From the NCBI RefSeq assembly GCF_003316765.1, contig NZ_NIJF01000041.1, forward strand, positions 1 through 41,633: DNA of 41,633 nucleotides, read 5' to 3'. Below are positions 25,744-33,903 of this stretch, in pieces. The position numbers and the translations under genes were made by a program. Position 1 is the stretch's first letter; each line of letters begins with the position of its first letter. Source of the DNA: Bacillus sp. P14.5 (lineage in GTDB: Bacteria; Bacillota; Bacilli; Bacillales; Bacillaceae_B). Under the pieces are notes generated by a model. That model saw only the letters and a list, made by a program, of their open reading frames with translations. It was not told the origin of the DNA and did no database searches.

Positions 25744-26273
25744 ATGAAAAAAGAAGATGAAGTATTAGTCAAGAAAGCAAGTAAAGGTGATGGCGAAGCA
25801 TTTTATCAGCTCATGAAGATATATAAAATGCAATTATACCGTATAGCATTATCTTATTTCCGAAACGACCAGGATGCTCTGGAAGCCATTCAAGAAACCA
25901 CATTCCGCGCTTACAAAGGAATTGGGAAGCTGAAGAAACCCAGCTACTTTTCCACATGGCTGGTCAGAATCCTTTTGAATTACTGCAACGATGAACTGAG
26001 AAAGAAAAAAGAATTGTATATAATAATGAAATTCTCCATAAGGCACCAGCTTCCGAAGAGAAATCCAGCTTGGAAATAGATGAGGCTATTGAGCGGGTTG
26101 ATGAAAAATACAGAGAAGTTATCATCCTTAAATACCTGGAAGGGATGAAAATAGATGAGATAGCGGACATACTGGAACATCCACAGGGTACAATCAAGAC
26201 TTGGCTTCATAAGGGGCTGCTTTCTTTAAGAAAACAATTCACTGAAGATGAGGAGGGGGATTCTGATGTCTAA
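25744..26273 (+). pseudogene. ECF-type RNA polymerase sigma factor, frame-disrupted
   Basis: Extracytoplasmic-function sigma factor. Region 2 is in the first frame (GDGEAFYQLMKIYKMQLYRI, DALEAIQETTFRAYKGI, STWLVRILLNYCNDELRKKK). Region 4 is in the second frame, shifted by one (IDEAIERVDEKYREVIILKY, EGMKIDEIADILEHPQGTIK). They part at the A-run 26005-26010; adding one A joins them through RKKKRIVYNNEILHKAPASE into a normal 176-aa sigma. Start ATG 25744 after GAAGGAGGAT. The end overlaps the ATG of the anti-sigma gene by eight bases, as expected of a coupled pair. Probably a sequence error, because both halves are intact. Target promoters are unknown. Confidence 0.85.
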
Positions 26274-27594
26274 TCGTGAAGAAGATCGTCTTGAAGAACT
26301 TAAAAAGAAATTGAATGAACGAAAATACCCAGAATTAGCAATCGATGAGGCTATTAAGATGGGAATCCAAAAGGCCAAACGCTCAAAAAAATCAGGTCAT
26401 CTTTGGAAAGCAGGGATAGCGGCAGCGGTGATCCTGCTTACAGTCTTCATCAGTTCACTGAGGGTCTCTGAGGCTTTTGCCGATTATGTCAGGAACATAC
26501 CAGGTATGGAGCAGATTGTTGAATTGGTAAGACAGGACAAAGGGTTGGTATCCATAATTGAGAATGATTATGTTCAGGAAGTGAACAGCTCTGTTACACA
26601 TAAGGGAATCACAATCACACTGAATTCATTCGTTGCCGACCAGGAGCAGCTGGTCCTGTTTTACCAGGTGGAATCAGACTCCACTCCGTTTGAAGATTTG
26701 CAGGTCGAAAAGATCATGGTGAAGGAGGAATCCGGCGATGAGGTTCCATTTGAGAGCTTGGGCATTGACTCACTTGATACGGAGAAGTCAAATATGTATC
26801 AGTCTAACTATGGGTTGAAAGAATCCTTAAACAATGAGGAGTATACCTTGGTAATGAACTTGCGCAATGGGGGTGAGGTGTTTTCTGAAACATGGGAAAT
26901 CCCTTTCTCAGTGGACAAAAAGAAAATTGGAAAAACGAGAGAAAAACATCTCAATAAAGAATACCTGGTAGAAGGCCAAAAGGTCTTAGTAGAAAAACTT
27001 GAGGTTTCACCAAGCAGGACCAAAGTACAGATGAAATTTCCGGCTGAAAACGATAAACGGATTTTTGATATAGAGGACCTCCGTATAGTTGATGAGAATG
27101 GAGAAACCTGGTCAAGAATTTCAAACGGTCTTACAGCCAGCGGTGATTTTGAAGAAAAAACCTATTATCTTCAAAGCAACTACTTTGAGAAACCTGATGA
27201 GCTTTATCTGGTCTTCAGTAAGGTAAGGGCATTAGAAAAAGATAAACTGAAAGTGAAGGTAGATACCGGAGAGCTGAAGATCATTCAGGCACCCGATGAA
27301 AGGCTTGCAAAAGTGGAATATGAGGAAATATTTGATGAGACTGGCGCCTTACTCTTTTCGTGGGATAAACGATATGAACAGGCTGATCATATGTCCCCAA
27401 TCCAAAGCTACACCGGAGCTGATGGGGAAGTGCATGAATTGAAGTCACAGTATCATGAGGGCGGCGGTGTGGACCGCATGCCGCGTTTTGGTTTTCCTTA
27501 TGACAGAAGCGAAAGTTCCGGGGTAATCACCTTTGAACTTCAAGATTATCCATCATGGATTGAAGGAGACGTTAAGATTCCGTTAAAACAGTAA
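26266..27594 (+). CDS. Membrane anti-sigma factor (DUF4179-type)
   Basis: The likely anti-sigma partner of the ECF sigma immediately upstream is 442 aa: a cytoplasmic N-terminus of about 48 residues (acidic/basic, EEDRLEELKKKLNERKYPEL), one membrane helix (49-65, AGIAAAVILLTVFISSL), then a large extracellular part with DUF4179-like (about 80-190) and further beta-rich domains. The call rests on gene pairing and topology; the domain name is from memory of such pairs. Start ATG 26266 after GAGGAGGGGG, overlapping the sigma stop. A signal received outside the cell would release the sigma; the signal is unknown. Confidence 0.8.
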   Translation: MSNREEDRLEELKKKLNERKYPELAIDEAIKMGIQKAKRSKKSGHLWKAGIAAAVILLTVFISSLRVSEAFADYVRNIPGMEQIVELVRQDKGLVSIIENDYVQEVNSSVTHKGITITLNSFVADQEQLVLFYQVESDSTPFEDLQVEKIMVKEESGDEVPFESLGIDSLDTEKSNMYQSNYGLKESLNNEEYTLVMNLRNGGEVFSETWEIPFSVDKKKIGKTREKHLNKEYLVEGQKVLVEKLEVSPSRTKVQMKFPAENDKRIFDIEDLRIVDENGETWSRISNGLTASGDFEEKTYYLQSNYFEKPDELYLVFSKVRALEKDKLKVKVDTGELKIIQAPDERLAKVEYEEIFDETGALLFSWDKRYEQADHMSPIQSYTGADGEVHELKSQYHEGGGVDRMPRFGFPYDRSESSGVITFELQDYPSWIEGDVKIPLKQ

Positions 27595-27654
27595 TTCATG
27601 TTAGAGACTTTAAAAATGCTGCTGATATGGAAAGGCATTAGAAATATAAAAAAT

Positions 27655-27690
27655 ACCCTGCAGGACTTCCTGCAGGGTCCTTCTATTTCC
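27655..27690 (+). terminator. Terminator after the anti-sigma gene
   Basis: ACCCTGCAGG and CCTGCAGGGT form a perfect 10-bp stem with loop ACTT, followed by a moderately T-rich CCTTCTATTT. Confidence 0.7.
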
Positions 27691-27737
27691 ACAAGGGAAA
27701 GAAGGCAAAGGGAGAGGAGAAACCGGAGGAAGAACTT

Positions 27738-27899
27738 ATGGGGAAACGTAAGTCTTCTCCGCGGTTGGCAACAACACCAGAAAAGATGTTGTTACTAGCA
27801 TTATCACCAGTGAACTATGTTTTATACATGAGGATCCAAATTTCATCGTTTTCCTCCGCAATTCGACGATGGATAGAAAAGAATGTTTATATATGGTAG
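27738..27899 (+). CDS. Possible 53-aa basic small protein upstream of rsmD
   Basis: ATG 27738 is six bases after CGGAGGAAG and reads 53 codons to TAG 27897, in the gap between a terminator and rsmD. The product starts MGKRKSSPRLATTPEKMLLL, continues through a hydrophobic LALSPVNYVLYM and ends IRRWIEKNVYIW; basic, with a possible amphipathic or membrane-associated middle. I know no family for it. Good initiation signal and tidy position argue for a gene; short length argues for caution. It could be cotranscribed with rsmD, which starts 39 bases later. Confidence 0.5.
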   Translation: MGKRKSSPRLATTPEKMLLLALSPVNYVLYMRIQISSFSSAIRRWIEKNVYIW

Positions 27900-27938
27900 G
27901 ATATAAAAGAAATAAATACATATTCAGTGGTGAATTTA

Positions 27939-28490
27939 ATGAGAGTTATATCAGGCGAATGTAGAGGAAGGCCGTTAAAGTCAGTGCCGGGAAGCGGGAC
28001 CAGGCCGACAACTGATAAAGTGAAAGAAGCAATATTCAATATTATAGGTCCCTATTTTGAGTCTGGCAGCGGTCTAGATTTATTTGCAGGCAGCGGCGGT
28101 CTTGGAATAGAAGCCCTGAGCAGAGGACTCGGGAAGGTTATATTTGTGGATAAGGATTTCAAAGCAATACAGACCATTAAATCCAACTTGGATTCATGCG
28201 GATACAGTGATAGAAGTGAAGTATACCGTAATGAAGCTGGAAGGGCACTTAAAGCTGTTATGAAAAGAGATATAACCTTTGATTATATCTTTCTTGATCC
28301 TCCGTATAAGAAACAGAAACTTCAGCAATTAATGAAAGAGATTGATGAAAACGGCTTATTGAATGAAAGCGGTTTCGTTATTTGTGAGCATGGATCCGAG
28401 ATTGAACTGCCGGAAGAAGTCGGCACTTTGAAAACAATCAGGGCGGAATCCTATGGAATCATCGGAATCACAATCTATCAAAAGAGCTGA
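27939..28490 (+). CDS. rsmD: 16S rRNA (guanine966-N2)-methyltransferase
   Basis: SAM-dependent methyltransferase that modifies G966 of 16S rRNA during 30S assembly (ylbH in B. subtilis). It is 183 aa: N-terminal RNA-facing MRVISGECRGRPLKSVPG, SAM-binding LDLFAGSGGLGIEALSRG (FAGSG at 49-53), acidic strand end VDKD, and catalytic DPPY at 120-123. Start ATG 27939 opens directly into MRVISG, the usual N-terminus; an upstream in-frame GTG at 27927 would overlap the weak GTGGTG site. It precedes coaD as in B. subtilis, with a 171-base gap. Confidence 0.95.
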   Translation: MRVISGECRGRPLKSVPGSGTRPTTDKVKEAIFNIIGPYFESGSGLDLFAGSGGLGIEALSRGLGKVIFVDKDFKAIQTIKSNLDSCGYSDRSEVYRNEAGRALKAVMKRDITFDYIFLDPPYKKQKLQQLMKEIDENGLLNESGFVICEHGSEIELPEEVGTLKTIRAESYGIIGITIYQKS

Positions 28491-28515
28491 GCCTTTTTCA
28501 AAGGCTTACTCTTCT
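28490..28515 (+). terminator. Weak hairpin after rsmD
   Basis: AGCCTTT and AAAGGCT pair around a TTC loop directly after the rsmD stop; the T-rich stretch comes late (GATTTTTATTGTTTTTTT at 28519-28536). It may attenuate rather than end transcription into coaD. Confidence 0.4.
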
Positions 28516-28643
28516 TGATTTTTATTGTTTTTTTATAGAGGGGCAAGTATATCCGCGAGTCCGCATGTCAGGAAATGGAAACGAATTCAGCATTTCCAAA
28601 AGATTACGAACTATTTTTCTAGGGGAGTTCCCCTATCTAATGA

Positions 28644-29144
<501 letters not shown>

Positions 29145-29161
29145 TCTTAGATATGAAATTT

Positions 29162-29505
29162 AAGAGGCTGGGACAAAAGTAGAAAACTAATTGATGCAAG
29201 TAGAAATCATCGAAAAAAACCGCATGAGATCAAGGTTATATACTTGATCTCATGCGGTTCATTTTTGTTATTAGGCTCTTACCTTATAGATTAGGTTATC
29301 CCCCAGTTCCTGATCGTAGGCGGATTGGAGCGGAAGGTGTGCGACCTCCTGCGGGACTAGCGGGACAGGTGAGACCCCGCAGGCAAAGCCGAGGAGGCTC
29401 AGCGCCCGCCCCGCGGAGTCGTGCACCTGGAGCGGAAATCCTTTCTTTATACTCAGACACATTCTTTTGAAAAGAGCTTTTTATAAGGTTTTGTCCCAGC
29501 CTCTT
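29162..29505. mobile_element. 344-bp MITE-like element with 17-bp terminal inverted repeats
   Basis: AAGAGGCTGGGACAAAA (29162-29178) and TTTTGTCCCAGCCTCTT (29489-29505) are perfect inverted ends. Inside are a 17-bp perfect hairpin (29218-29259) and a complete family A GC-rich core (29327-29441). There is no transposase and no clear target-site duplication. It fills the 411-base coaD-ylbJ gap. Confidence 0.75.
29211..29266. terminator. Strong hairpin, likely terminator of coaD
   Basis: AACCGCATGAGATCAAG and CTTGATCTCATGCGGTT form a perfect 17-bp stem with an 8-base loop. The left flank is A-rich and the right flank is CATTTTTG, so it can work in both directions. It lies inside the inverted-repeat element. 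Confidence 0.75.
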
Positions 29506-29555
29506 TTTGAAGAAATGAAAAAATCTGCCCCAGCTGTTATTAATGAGCGCTTATT

Positions 29556-30779
29556 TTAAAGCCGGCTGTTCTCTCTCAATTTTTGGACATATAAGAGTAT
29601 ATAAACCACCATGGAAAAGATCGTGATCACAGGCCCCCACTGTTTCAGCCATAAAAGTGCCTGTTCCCAGAAAGTCCAGTCAGGCTGGTTAAAAACAGGT
29701 ACAGAATTTGAAGGTTTATCTCCGTAAAAATTCACATAAATCGGCTTCCAAATAAGGAGAGTTATGATGGCGGCGGCAGTCCCGTGAATAAACCTGGCTA
29801 TAAAGAATGGACGAAAGCGGATATCTGTCTGTGCCAGTATGCTGGCCACTTGAGCCTGGACGCTGAAACCGCTGAATCCAAGGATGAAGCTGGTGATGAT
29901 GGCTTGCTGAAGAAGGGTTGCTTCTCCGGCCCCGCTGGTCATCTGGCTTCCAAGGGTGATTTCAAATAACCCTGATATAAAAGGAAGAGTTAAAGCTTCA
30001 GGGAGGGTCAGCGTCTTTAGGAAAATATTAAGCGCATCTGCAGCAAATGGAGTAATGCCAAGGTGAAAGAGGAGCTTATTGATCACTGAAAATAAGATAA
30101 TGAAACCGCCAATCATAAGCAGAGTCTGAATCGACGAGTTCACTGCATCTCCCAGCTGTTTGCCAATGGGCCTCTTTTCTTTCACTCTTGTTCTGTGAAG
30201 TGCGGCTAAAGCTGCCCTGATTGAAAAGCCATTATTGGAAACTGTATTACTCTGACTTTCTTCTTTACGTCCATAGAAGCTCATCATCAACCCAACAAAA
30301 ATGTTGCCAAGATAATGGGCGCATGCAAGAATGACCCCTAAGTGCGGGTTATAGAAAAAGCCGATGGATACTGCACCAAATATAAAAAGAGGATTGGAAG
30401 AATTGGTGAAAGAAACCAGTCTTTCAGCTTCGATCCGAGTCAGCTGCTTTTCTTGTCTGAGCCTGGCCGTCAGCTTTGCGCCAGCAGGGAATCCAGATGC
30501 CATGCCCATTGCCCAGACAAATCCTCCTACTCCAGGAACCCTGAAAAACGGGCGCATGAGCGGTTCCAAAATAACACCGATAAACTTAACAACCCCGAAT
30601 CCTATGAGCATTTCGGAGATGATGAAAAATGGGAGCAGCGACGGAAAGACGATTTCCCACCACATATTCAGTCCCCTGATGGAGGCTTCAAAGGATTCTT
30701 GAGGAAATATAATTAAAGAGGCTGCAAGTGTAGTGACGGATAGTGCTAAAAAGATTGTTTTAAATTGCGAAGCATTCAA
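29556..30779 (-). CDS. ylbJ: YlbJ, sporulation integral membrane protein
   Basis: Polytopic membrane protein of the YlbJ family, 407 aa, needed for normal spore formation in B. subtilis and related to nucleoside-recognition (Gate) domain proteins such as SpoVM-region SpmA/B. Seen: about eight to ten membrane segments, with MWWEIVFPSLLPFFIISEML, the cytosolic loop VGGFVWAMGMASGFPAGAK, SFTNSSNPLFIFGAVS and the second Gate half ending FSGFSVQAQVASIL. Start TTG 30779 follows GGGAGGG by six bases on the minus strand; the nearby ATG is in another frame. Divergent from ylbK, as in B. subtilis. Confidence 0.95.
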   Translation of the reverse strand: MNASQFKTIFLALSVTTLAASLIIFPQESFEASIRGLNMWWEIVFPSLLPFFIISEMLIGFGVVKFIGVILEPLMRPFFRVPGVGGFVWAMGMASGFPAGAKLTARLRQEKQLTRIEAERLVSFTNSSNPLFIFGAVSIGFFYNPHLGVILACAHYLGNIFVGLMMSFYGRKEESQSNTVSNNGFSIRAALAALHRTRVKEKRPIGKQLGDAVNSSIQTLLMIGGFIILFSVINKLLFHLGITPFAADALNIFLKTLTLPEALTLPFISGLFEITLGSQMTSGAGEATLLQQAIITSFILGFSGFSVQAQVASILAQTDIRFRPFFIARFIHGTAAAIITLLIWKPIYVNFYGDKPSNSVPVFNQPDWTFWEQALLWLKQWGPVITIFSMVVYILLYVQKLRENSRL

Positions 30780-30970
30780 TCTGTTCCCTCCCGGAGTCTA
30801 TATGGATGATCCATTTCCTTACCTTGTAGATAGTGGAAAAAATGGTAGAATGAAATTAGGTAGTGCTATAACAAGCAATCACACCTTGTCCTCATATTAT
30901 TGAAATATACTCATAGTCACTCAAAATAGACCATAGAATAAACCAAACGGTGAAAAAAGGGGGAGGCCAA

Positions 30971-31759
30971 GTGAACAAGCCTAAAGTCGGCTTAGCTCTC
31001 GGTTCAGGAGGAGCAAGAGGGTTTGCCCACCTGGGGGTGCTGAAGGCCTTTAAAGAAGAAGATATCCCTGTTGATATGATTGCCGGAAGCAGTATGGGGG
31101 CACTTGCTGCCTGTTTGTACGGAGTCGGCCATAATATGGAAGATCTTTATAAGTTATCTACCGCATTTCGAAGAAAGTACTATCTGGACTTCACTGTGCC
31201 AAAAATGGGGTTCATCGCAGGCAAGCGGATCAAGCAGTTTGTCAGGCTGTTTACCCATAATAAAAACATAGAAGATCTCAGTATTCCAATAGCAGTGGTC
31301 GCCACTGACCTTACCAAGGGAGAAAGAGTAATCTTTACTGAAGGCCCTATAGCCGAGGCAGTAAGAGCGAGCATCAGCATACCGGGAATTTTTGTTCCAG
31401 AGAGAATCAATGGAAGACTGCTTGTCGATGGTGGAGTAATCGACCGGGTGCCTGTTTCTGTAGTTGAAGAGATGGGGGCGGATATCGTCATAGGAGTTGA
31501 TGTTGCACAAGTGAAACAAAATGCAGAAATTCTGACTGTGTATGATGTTATAATGCAGAGTATTGATATACTTCAAAAAGAAATCATCATGAATCGGGAG
31601 TTGAGCGCTGATTTTATGATAAGGCCGAATGTGGAACAGTACAGTTCACGAGCATTCACTAATACGGAGGAAATCATTGCCGCGGGAGAAGAAGAAGCCA
31701 AGAAAATAATTCCTTCAATAAAGCAAGCCATTGAAGAATGGAAGGAGAAGCAGCAATAA
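30971..31759 (+). CDS. ylbK: Patatin-like phospholipase family protein
   Basis: Patatin/NTE-type serine hydrolase with a Ser-Asp dyad, 262 aa. Seen: oxyanion loop GSGGARG (11-17), nucleophile S41 in GSSMG, and D153 in LLVDGGVID. Likely a cytosolic or membrane-facing acyl hydrolase; substrate unknown. Start GTG 30971 is chosen because GGGGGAGG lies just upstream and the protein then opens at MNKPKVGLALGSGG; a GTG at 30950 is in frame but precedes that site. It abuts ylbL (stop TAA at 31757, next start GTG 31760), so the two form an operon. Confidence 0.92.
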   Translation: MNKPKVGLALGSGGARGFAHLGVLKAFKEEDIPVDMIAGSSMGALAACLYGVGHNMEDLYKLSTAFRRKYYLDFTVPKMGFIAGKRIKQFVRLFTHNKNIEDLSIPIAVVATDLTKGERVIFTEGPIAEAVRASISIPGIFVPERINGRLLVDGGVIDRVPVSVVEEMGADIVIGVDVAQVKQNAEILTVYDVIMQSIDILQKEIIMNRELSADFMIRPNVEQYSSRAFTNTEEIIAAGEEEAKKIIPSIKQAIEEWKEKQQ

Positions 31760-32797
31760 GTGTCACAAAAAAAATGGATCAGAATTCTAGTCATCATGAC
31801 AATTCTTATTATAGGAAGTTCTTTTTATTATCTACCGTACTACGTCACCAAGCCTGGAAGTGCAAAAGATCTTGATTCAATCATTGAAGTGGAGAACGGA
31901 TTTGAGGATGAAGGCCGGCTCATGCTGACGACCGTCCGGATGGGGAAGGCCAATATCTATACCTATCTCATCGCTTCTTTACGGAAGTACGAACATATCT
32001 ATCCGGCAGGTGAAGTCAGAAGCCCGGAAGAAACAGATGAAGAATACAATGTAAGGCAGCTTCACCTGATGGAAACGTCTAAGTTGAATGCCATAGAAGT
32101 CGCCTTTAAACATGCAGACAAACCTTATTCATTTGACTATAACGGGGTCTATATCTTGAACGTTTACCCTGGTATGCCCGCAGATGAGGTTCTTAAACCA
32201 GGGGACATGATTACAGCCATAGATGGGAATGCATTCAGTTCTTCTCAGGAATTCATTGACTATATCAGCAAAAAGACAGTGGATGACACGGTCAAGATCA
32301 CTTTTACCAGAGAAGGGGAAGTGTTTGAAGAAGAAGTTCCGCTTGCAGAGTTTTCGGCCAGTGACGGCAAGGTCGGGCTGGGGATCGGCCTGGTGGATGA
32401 CAAGGATATTGTCACTGAAACAAAAGTGACAATGAATACCGAGAAAATCGGAGGACCGTCCGCAGGATTGATGTTCAGTTTACAGCTGTATAATGGCTTG
32501 GTCGAAAAAGATATTACCAGGGGGATTGATATTGCCGGCACAGGAACCATCTCATCGAATGGAACTGTTGGAAGAATAGGCGGGATTGAGCAAAAGGTCA
32601 TTGCAGCAGATAATGCAGGCGCGGAGATTTTCTTTGCCCCTATGGACATCATTCCCGAAGACATAAAGAAATCCAACCCCGATTTACAACCGAATTATGA
32701 AGAAGCCTTGAAAACAGCCAAAGAAATTGGAACTGACATGGAAATAGTGCCTGTCAAGACGTTTGAAGATGCGTTGAATTATCTGGATTCTATATAA
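31760..32797 (+). CDS. ylbL: YlbL, membrane-anchored PDZ-Lon-type protease
   Basis: Extracytoplasmic serine protease; in B. subtilis YlbL, with CtpA, degrades the SOS division inhibitor YneA and so ends the DNA-damage checkpoint; the streptococcal relative is SepM. It is 345 aa: one N-terminal membrane anchor (residues 7-26), PDZ domain (about 125-200, NGVYILNVYPGMPADEVLKPGD) and Lon-C protease domain with Ser-Lys dyad S234 (GGPSAGLMF) and K279 (GGIEQKVIAA), the same residue numbers as in B. subtilis. Start GTG 31760 begins right after the ylbK stop, with GGAGAAG inside ylbK. Confidence 0.96.
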   Translation: MSQKKWIRILVIMTILIIGSSFYYLPYYVTKPGSAKDLDSIIEVENGFEDEGRLMLTTVRMGKANIYTYLIASLRKYEHIYPAGEVRSPEETDEEYNVRQLHLMETSKLNAIEVAFKHADKPYSFDYNGVYILNVYPGMPADEVLKPGDMITAIDGNAFSSSQEFIDYISKKTVDDTVKITFTREGEVFEEEVPLAEFSASDGKVGLGIGLVDDKDIVTETKVTMNTEKIGGPSAGLMFSLQLYNGLVEKDITRGIDIAGTGTISSNGTVGRIGGIEQKVIAADNAGAEIFFAPMDIIPEDIKKSNPDLQPNYEEALKTAKEIGTDMEIVPVKTFEDALNYLDSI

Positions 32798-32802
32798 AGG
32801 GA

Positions 32803-32885
32803 TAAATCCGGCAATTGGAATTTTTCCGGAAGCGACACTCTTTGCGAAAACAGTGTATTAAAAGAAAGAACTAAATAATTTCTTA
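32803..32885 (+). repeat. Partial family B repeat
   Basis: AAATCCGGCAATTGGAATTT and GCGAAAACAGTGTATTAAAA match the right part of the copy upstream of ftsW (266-320). The left part is missing. Confidence 0.5.
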
Positions 32886-32928
32886 AGTGATGGGTTTTGA
32901 AGTGAAAAATTAAATGAACGCTGCGTTT

Positions 32929-32972
32929 GGGATACTAATCCGCATATGGATTGGTATCCCGCTTTTATTTTA
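32929..32972 (+). terminator. Terminator after ylbK-ylbL
   Basis: GGGATACTAATCC and GGATTGGTATCCC form a 13-bp stem (one G-U pair), followed by GCTTTTATTTTATTT. Confidence 0.78.
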
Positions 32973-33091
32973 TTTATAGGGATTTGAACTGTTTCCAAGT
33001 ATGACTTAGCGAGTTCTTATACAGCTTAACAAGTGCCTGATAGACGGAAGTCGACTTAATTAGTCTGTTAATCACACTGTTAAATTGGGCA

Positions 33092-33123
33092 AATAAAAAG
33101 GTCAGTGGCTGTCACCTCTGACC
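33092..33123 (-). terminator. Terminator after the small membrane protein gene
   Basis: On the minus strand GGTCAG and CTGACC close a 12-base loop with inner pairing, followed by TTTTTATTT. Confidence 0.6.
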
Positions 33124-33137
33124 AATAGTTATATTCA

Positions 33138-33281
33138 TCACGAATTTCTCTCTAAATCATTAATTCTTTTTTCAAGTTCTTTTACATTATTACTACTATT
33201 CAACACTGTCGTATAAGCAACAATACCGAAAGTAAATCCCGCCATGCCAAAAATAAACCCCATAATCCCGAAAACCTCCAT
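33138..33281 (-). CDS. Small membrane protein, 47 aa
   Basis: One hydrophobic glycine-rich helix (MEVFGIMGFIFGMAGFTFG, residues 1-25) is followed by a short hydrophilic coil-like tail (NNVKELEKRINDLERNS). The layout suggests a single-span membrane microprotein that may oligomerise through the tail. I do not know a function. Start ATG 33281 is five bases after AAGGGGGGAT, an excellent site; an in-frame ATG at 33347 upstream has none. It has its own terminator and lies between ylbL and ylbM, a place without this gene in B. subtilis. Confidence 0.8.
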   Translation of the reverse strand: MEVFGIMGFIFGMAGFTFGIVAYTTVLNSSNNVKELEKRINDLERNS

Positions 33282-33387
33282 ATAATCCCCCCTTATTTTG
33301 AACTCCACTGCTTTACCGGAACAATTGATTGAATTATATTTTAACATAAATCCCCATTTTGTTTTGCCCCTTTAGAGGATATAAAAT

Positions 33388-33425
33388 AGAGCAGCAGGTG
33401 TTTGGGTCACCTGCTGCTCTTCTGT
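33388..33425. terminator. Perfect 13-bp hairpin
   Basis: AGAGCAGCAGGTG and CACCTGCTGCTCT with a 7-base loop. T-runs on either side are short (TCTGTT on plus, ATTTTATA on minus). No adjacent gene needs it, so its role is open. Confidence 0.45.
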
Positions 33426-33599
33426 TATCATCATTGCTAATACTATTGCAATTACAATTGAGTTAACGAATAAGCATTTTCTACTCGAAAACCGAACTCG
33501 TTAACAATTTCTGTTCATTTCTTTCTTTTATAAACGCTCATTTCGTAAACTTTGCTGCTTATGATATGAATTTCGTAAGTTGACGTCATTATTCATTGG

Positions 33600-33860
33600 A
33601 ACTATCCTGGTAAGCAAAAAAGAAAAGAGCTACTACATCCATGTTAAAGAGAGAAACCTGAGTATCCGGGGTAATCACGTACCTTGGGGATTAGTCCAAA
33701 AGTAGCTATATTTGTAAAAAATCCTCTCGGAAAGGTTGTTCCTTTTAAATGCTAATTTCTCCTTACTCCCCCTCATACGTAAAAGGAGTGGAAATCCATT
33801 ACTTTTAAAACAGCCACAATCTTTGCGGAAACAGCCTTTTGAAAAAATGCTGAAAATCTA
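33600..33860 (+). repeat. Family B block with 'empty' family A site
   Basis: Family B block 33600-33735 (GAGTATCCGGGG), then CCCCTCATACGTAAAAGGAG, directly joined to TGGAAATCCATTACTTTTAA. At 21.34-21.5 kb the same flanks are separated by the GC-rich core. Fills most of the 622-base gap before the ylbM end; no gene seen. Confidence 0.65.
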
Positions 33861-33903
33861 ATCAGATATCAGTCTTCCTGTTTAATACAGTAATTATCCT
33901 TAT

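Noticed and set aside
29252..29470. 72-codon ORF inside the 344-bp element
   Set aside because: Arg/Pro/Gly-rich translation of the hairpin core, with no ribosome-binding site.
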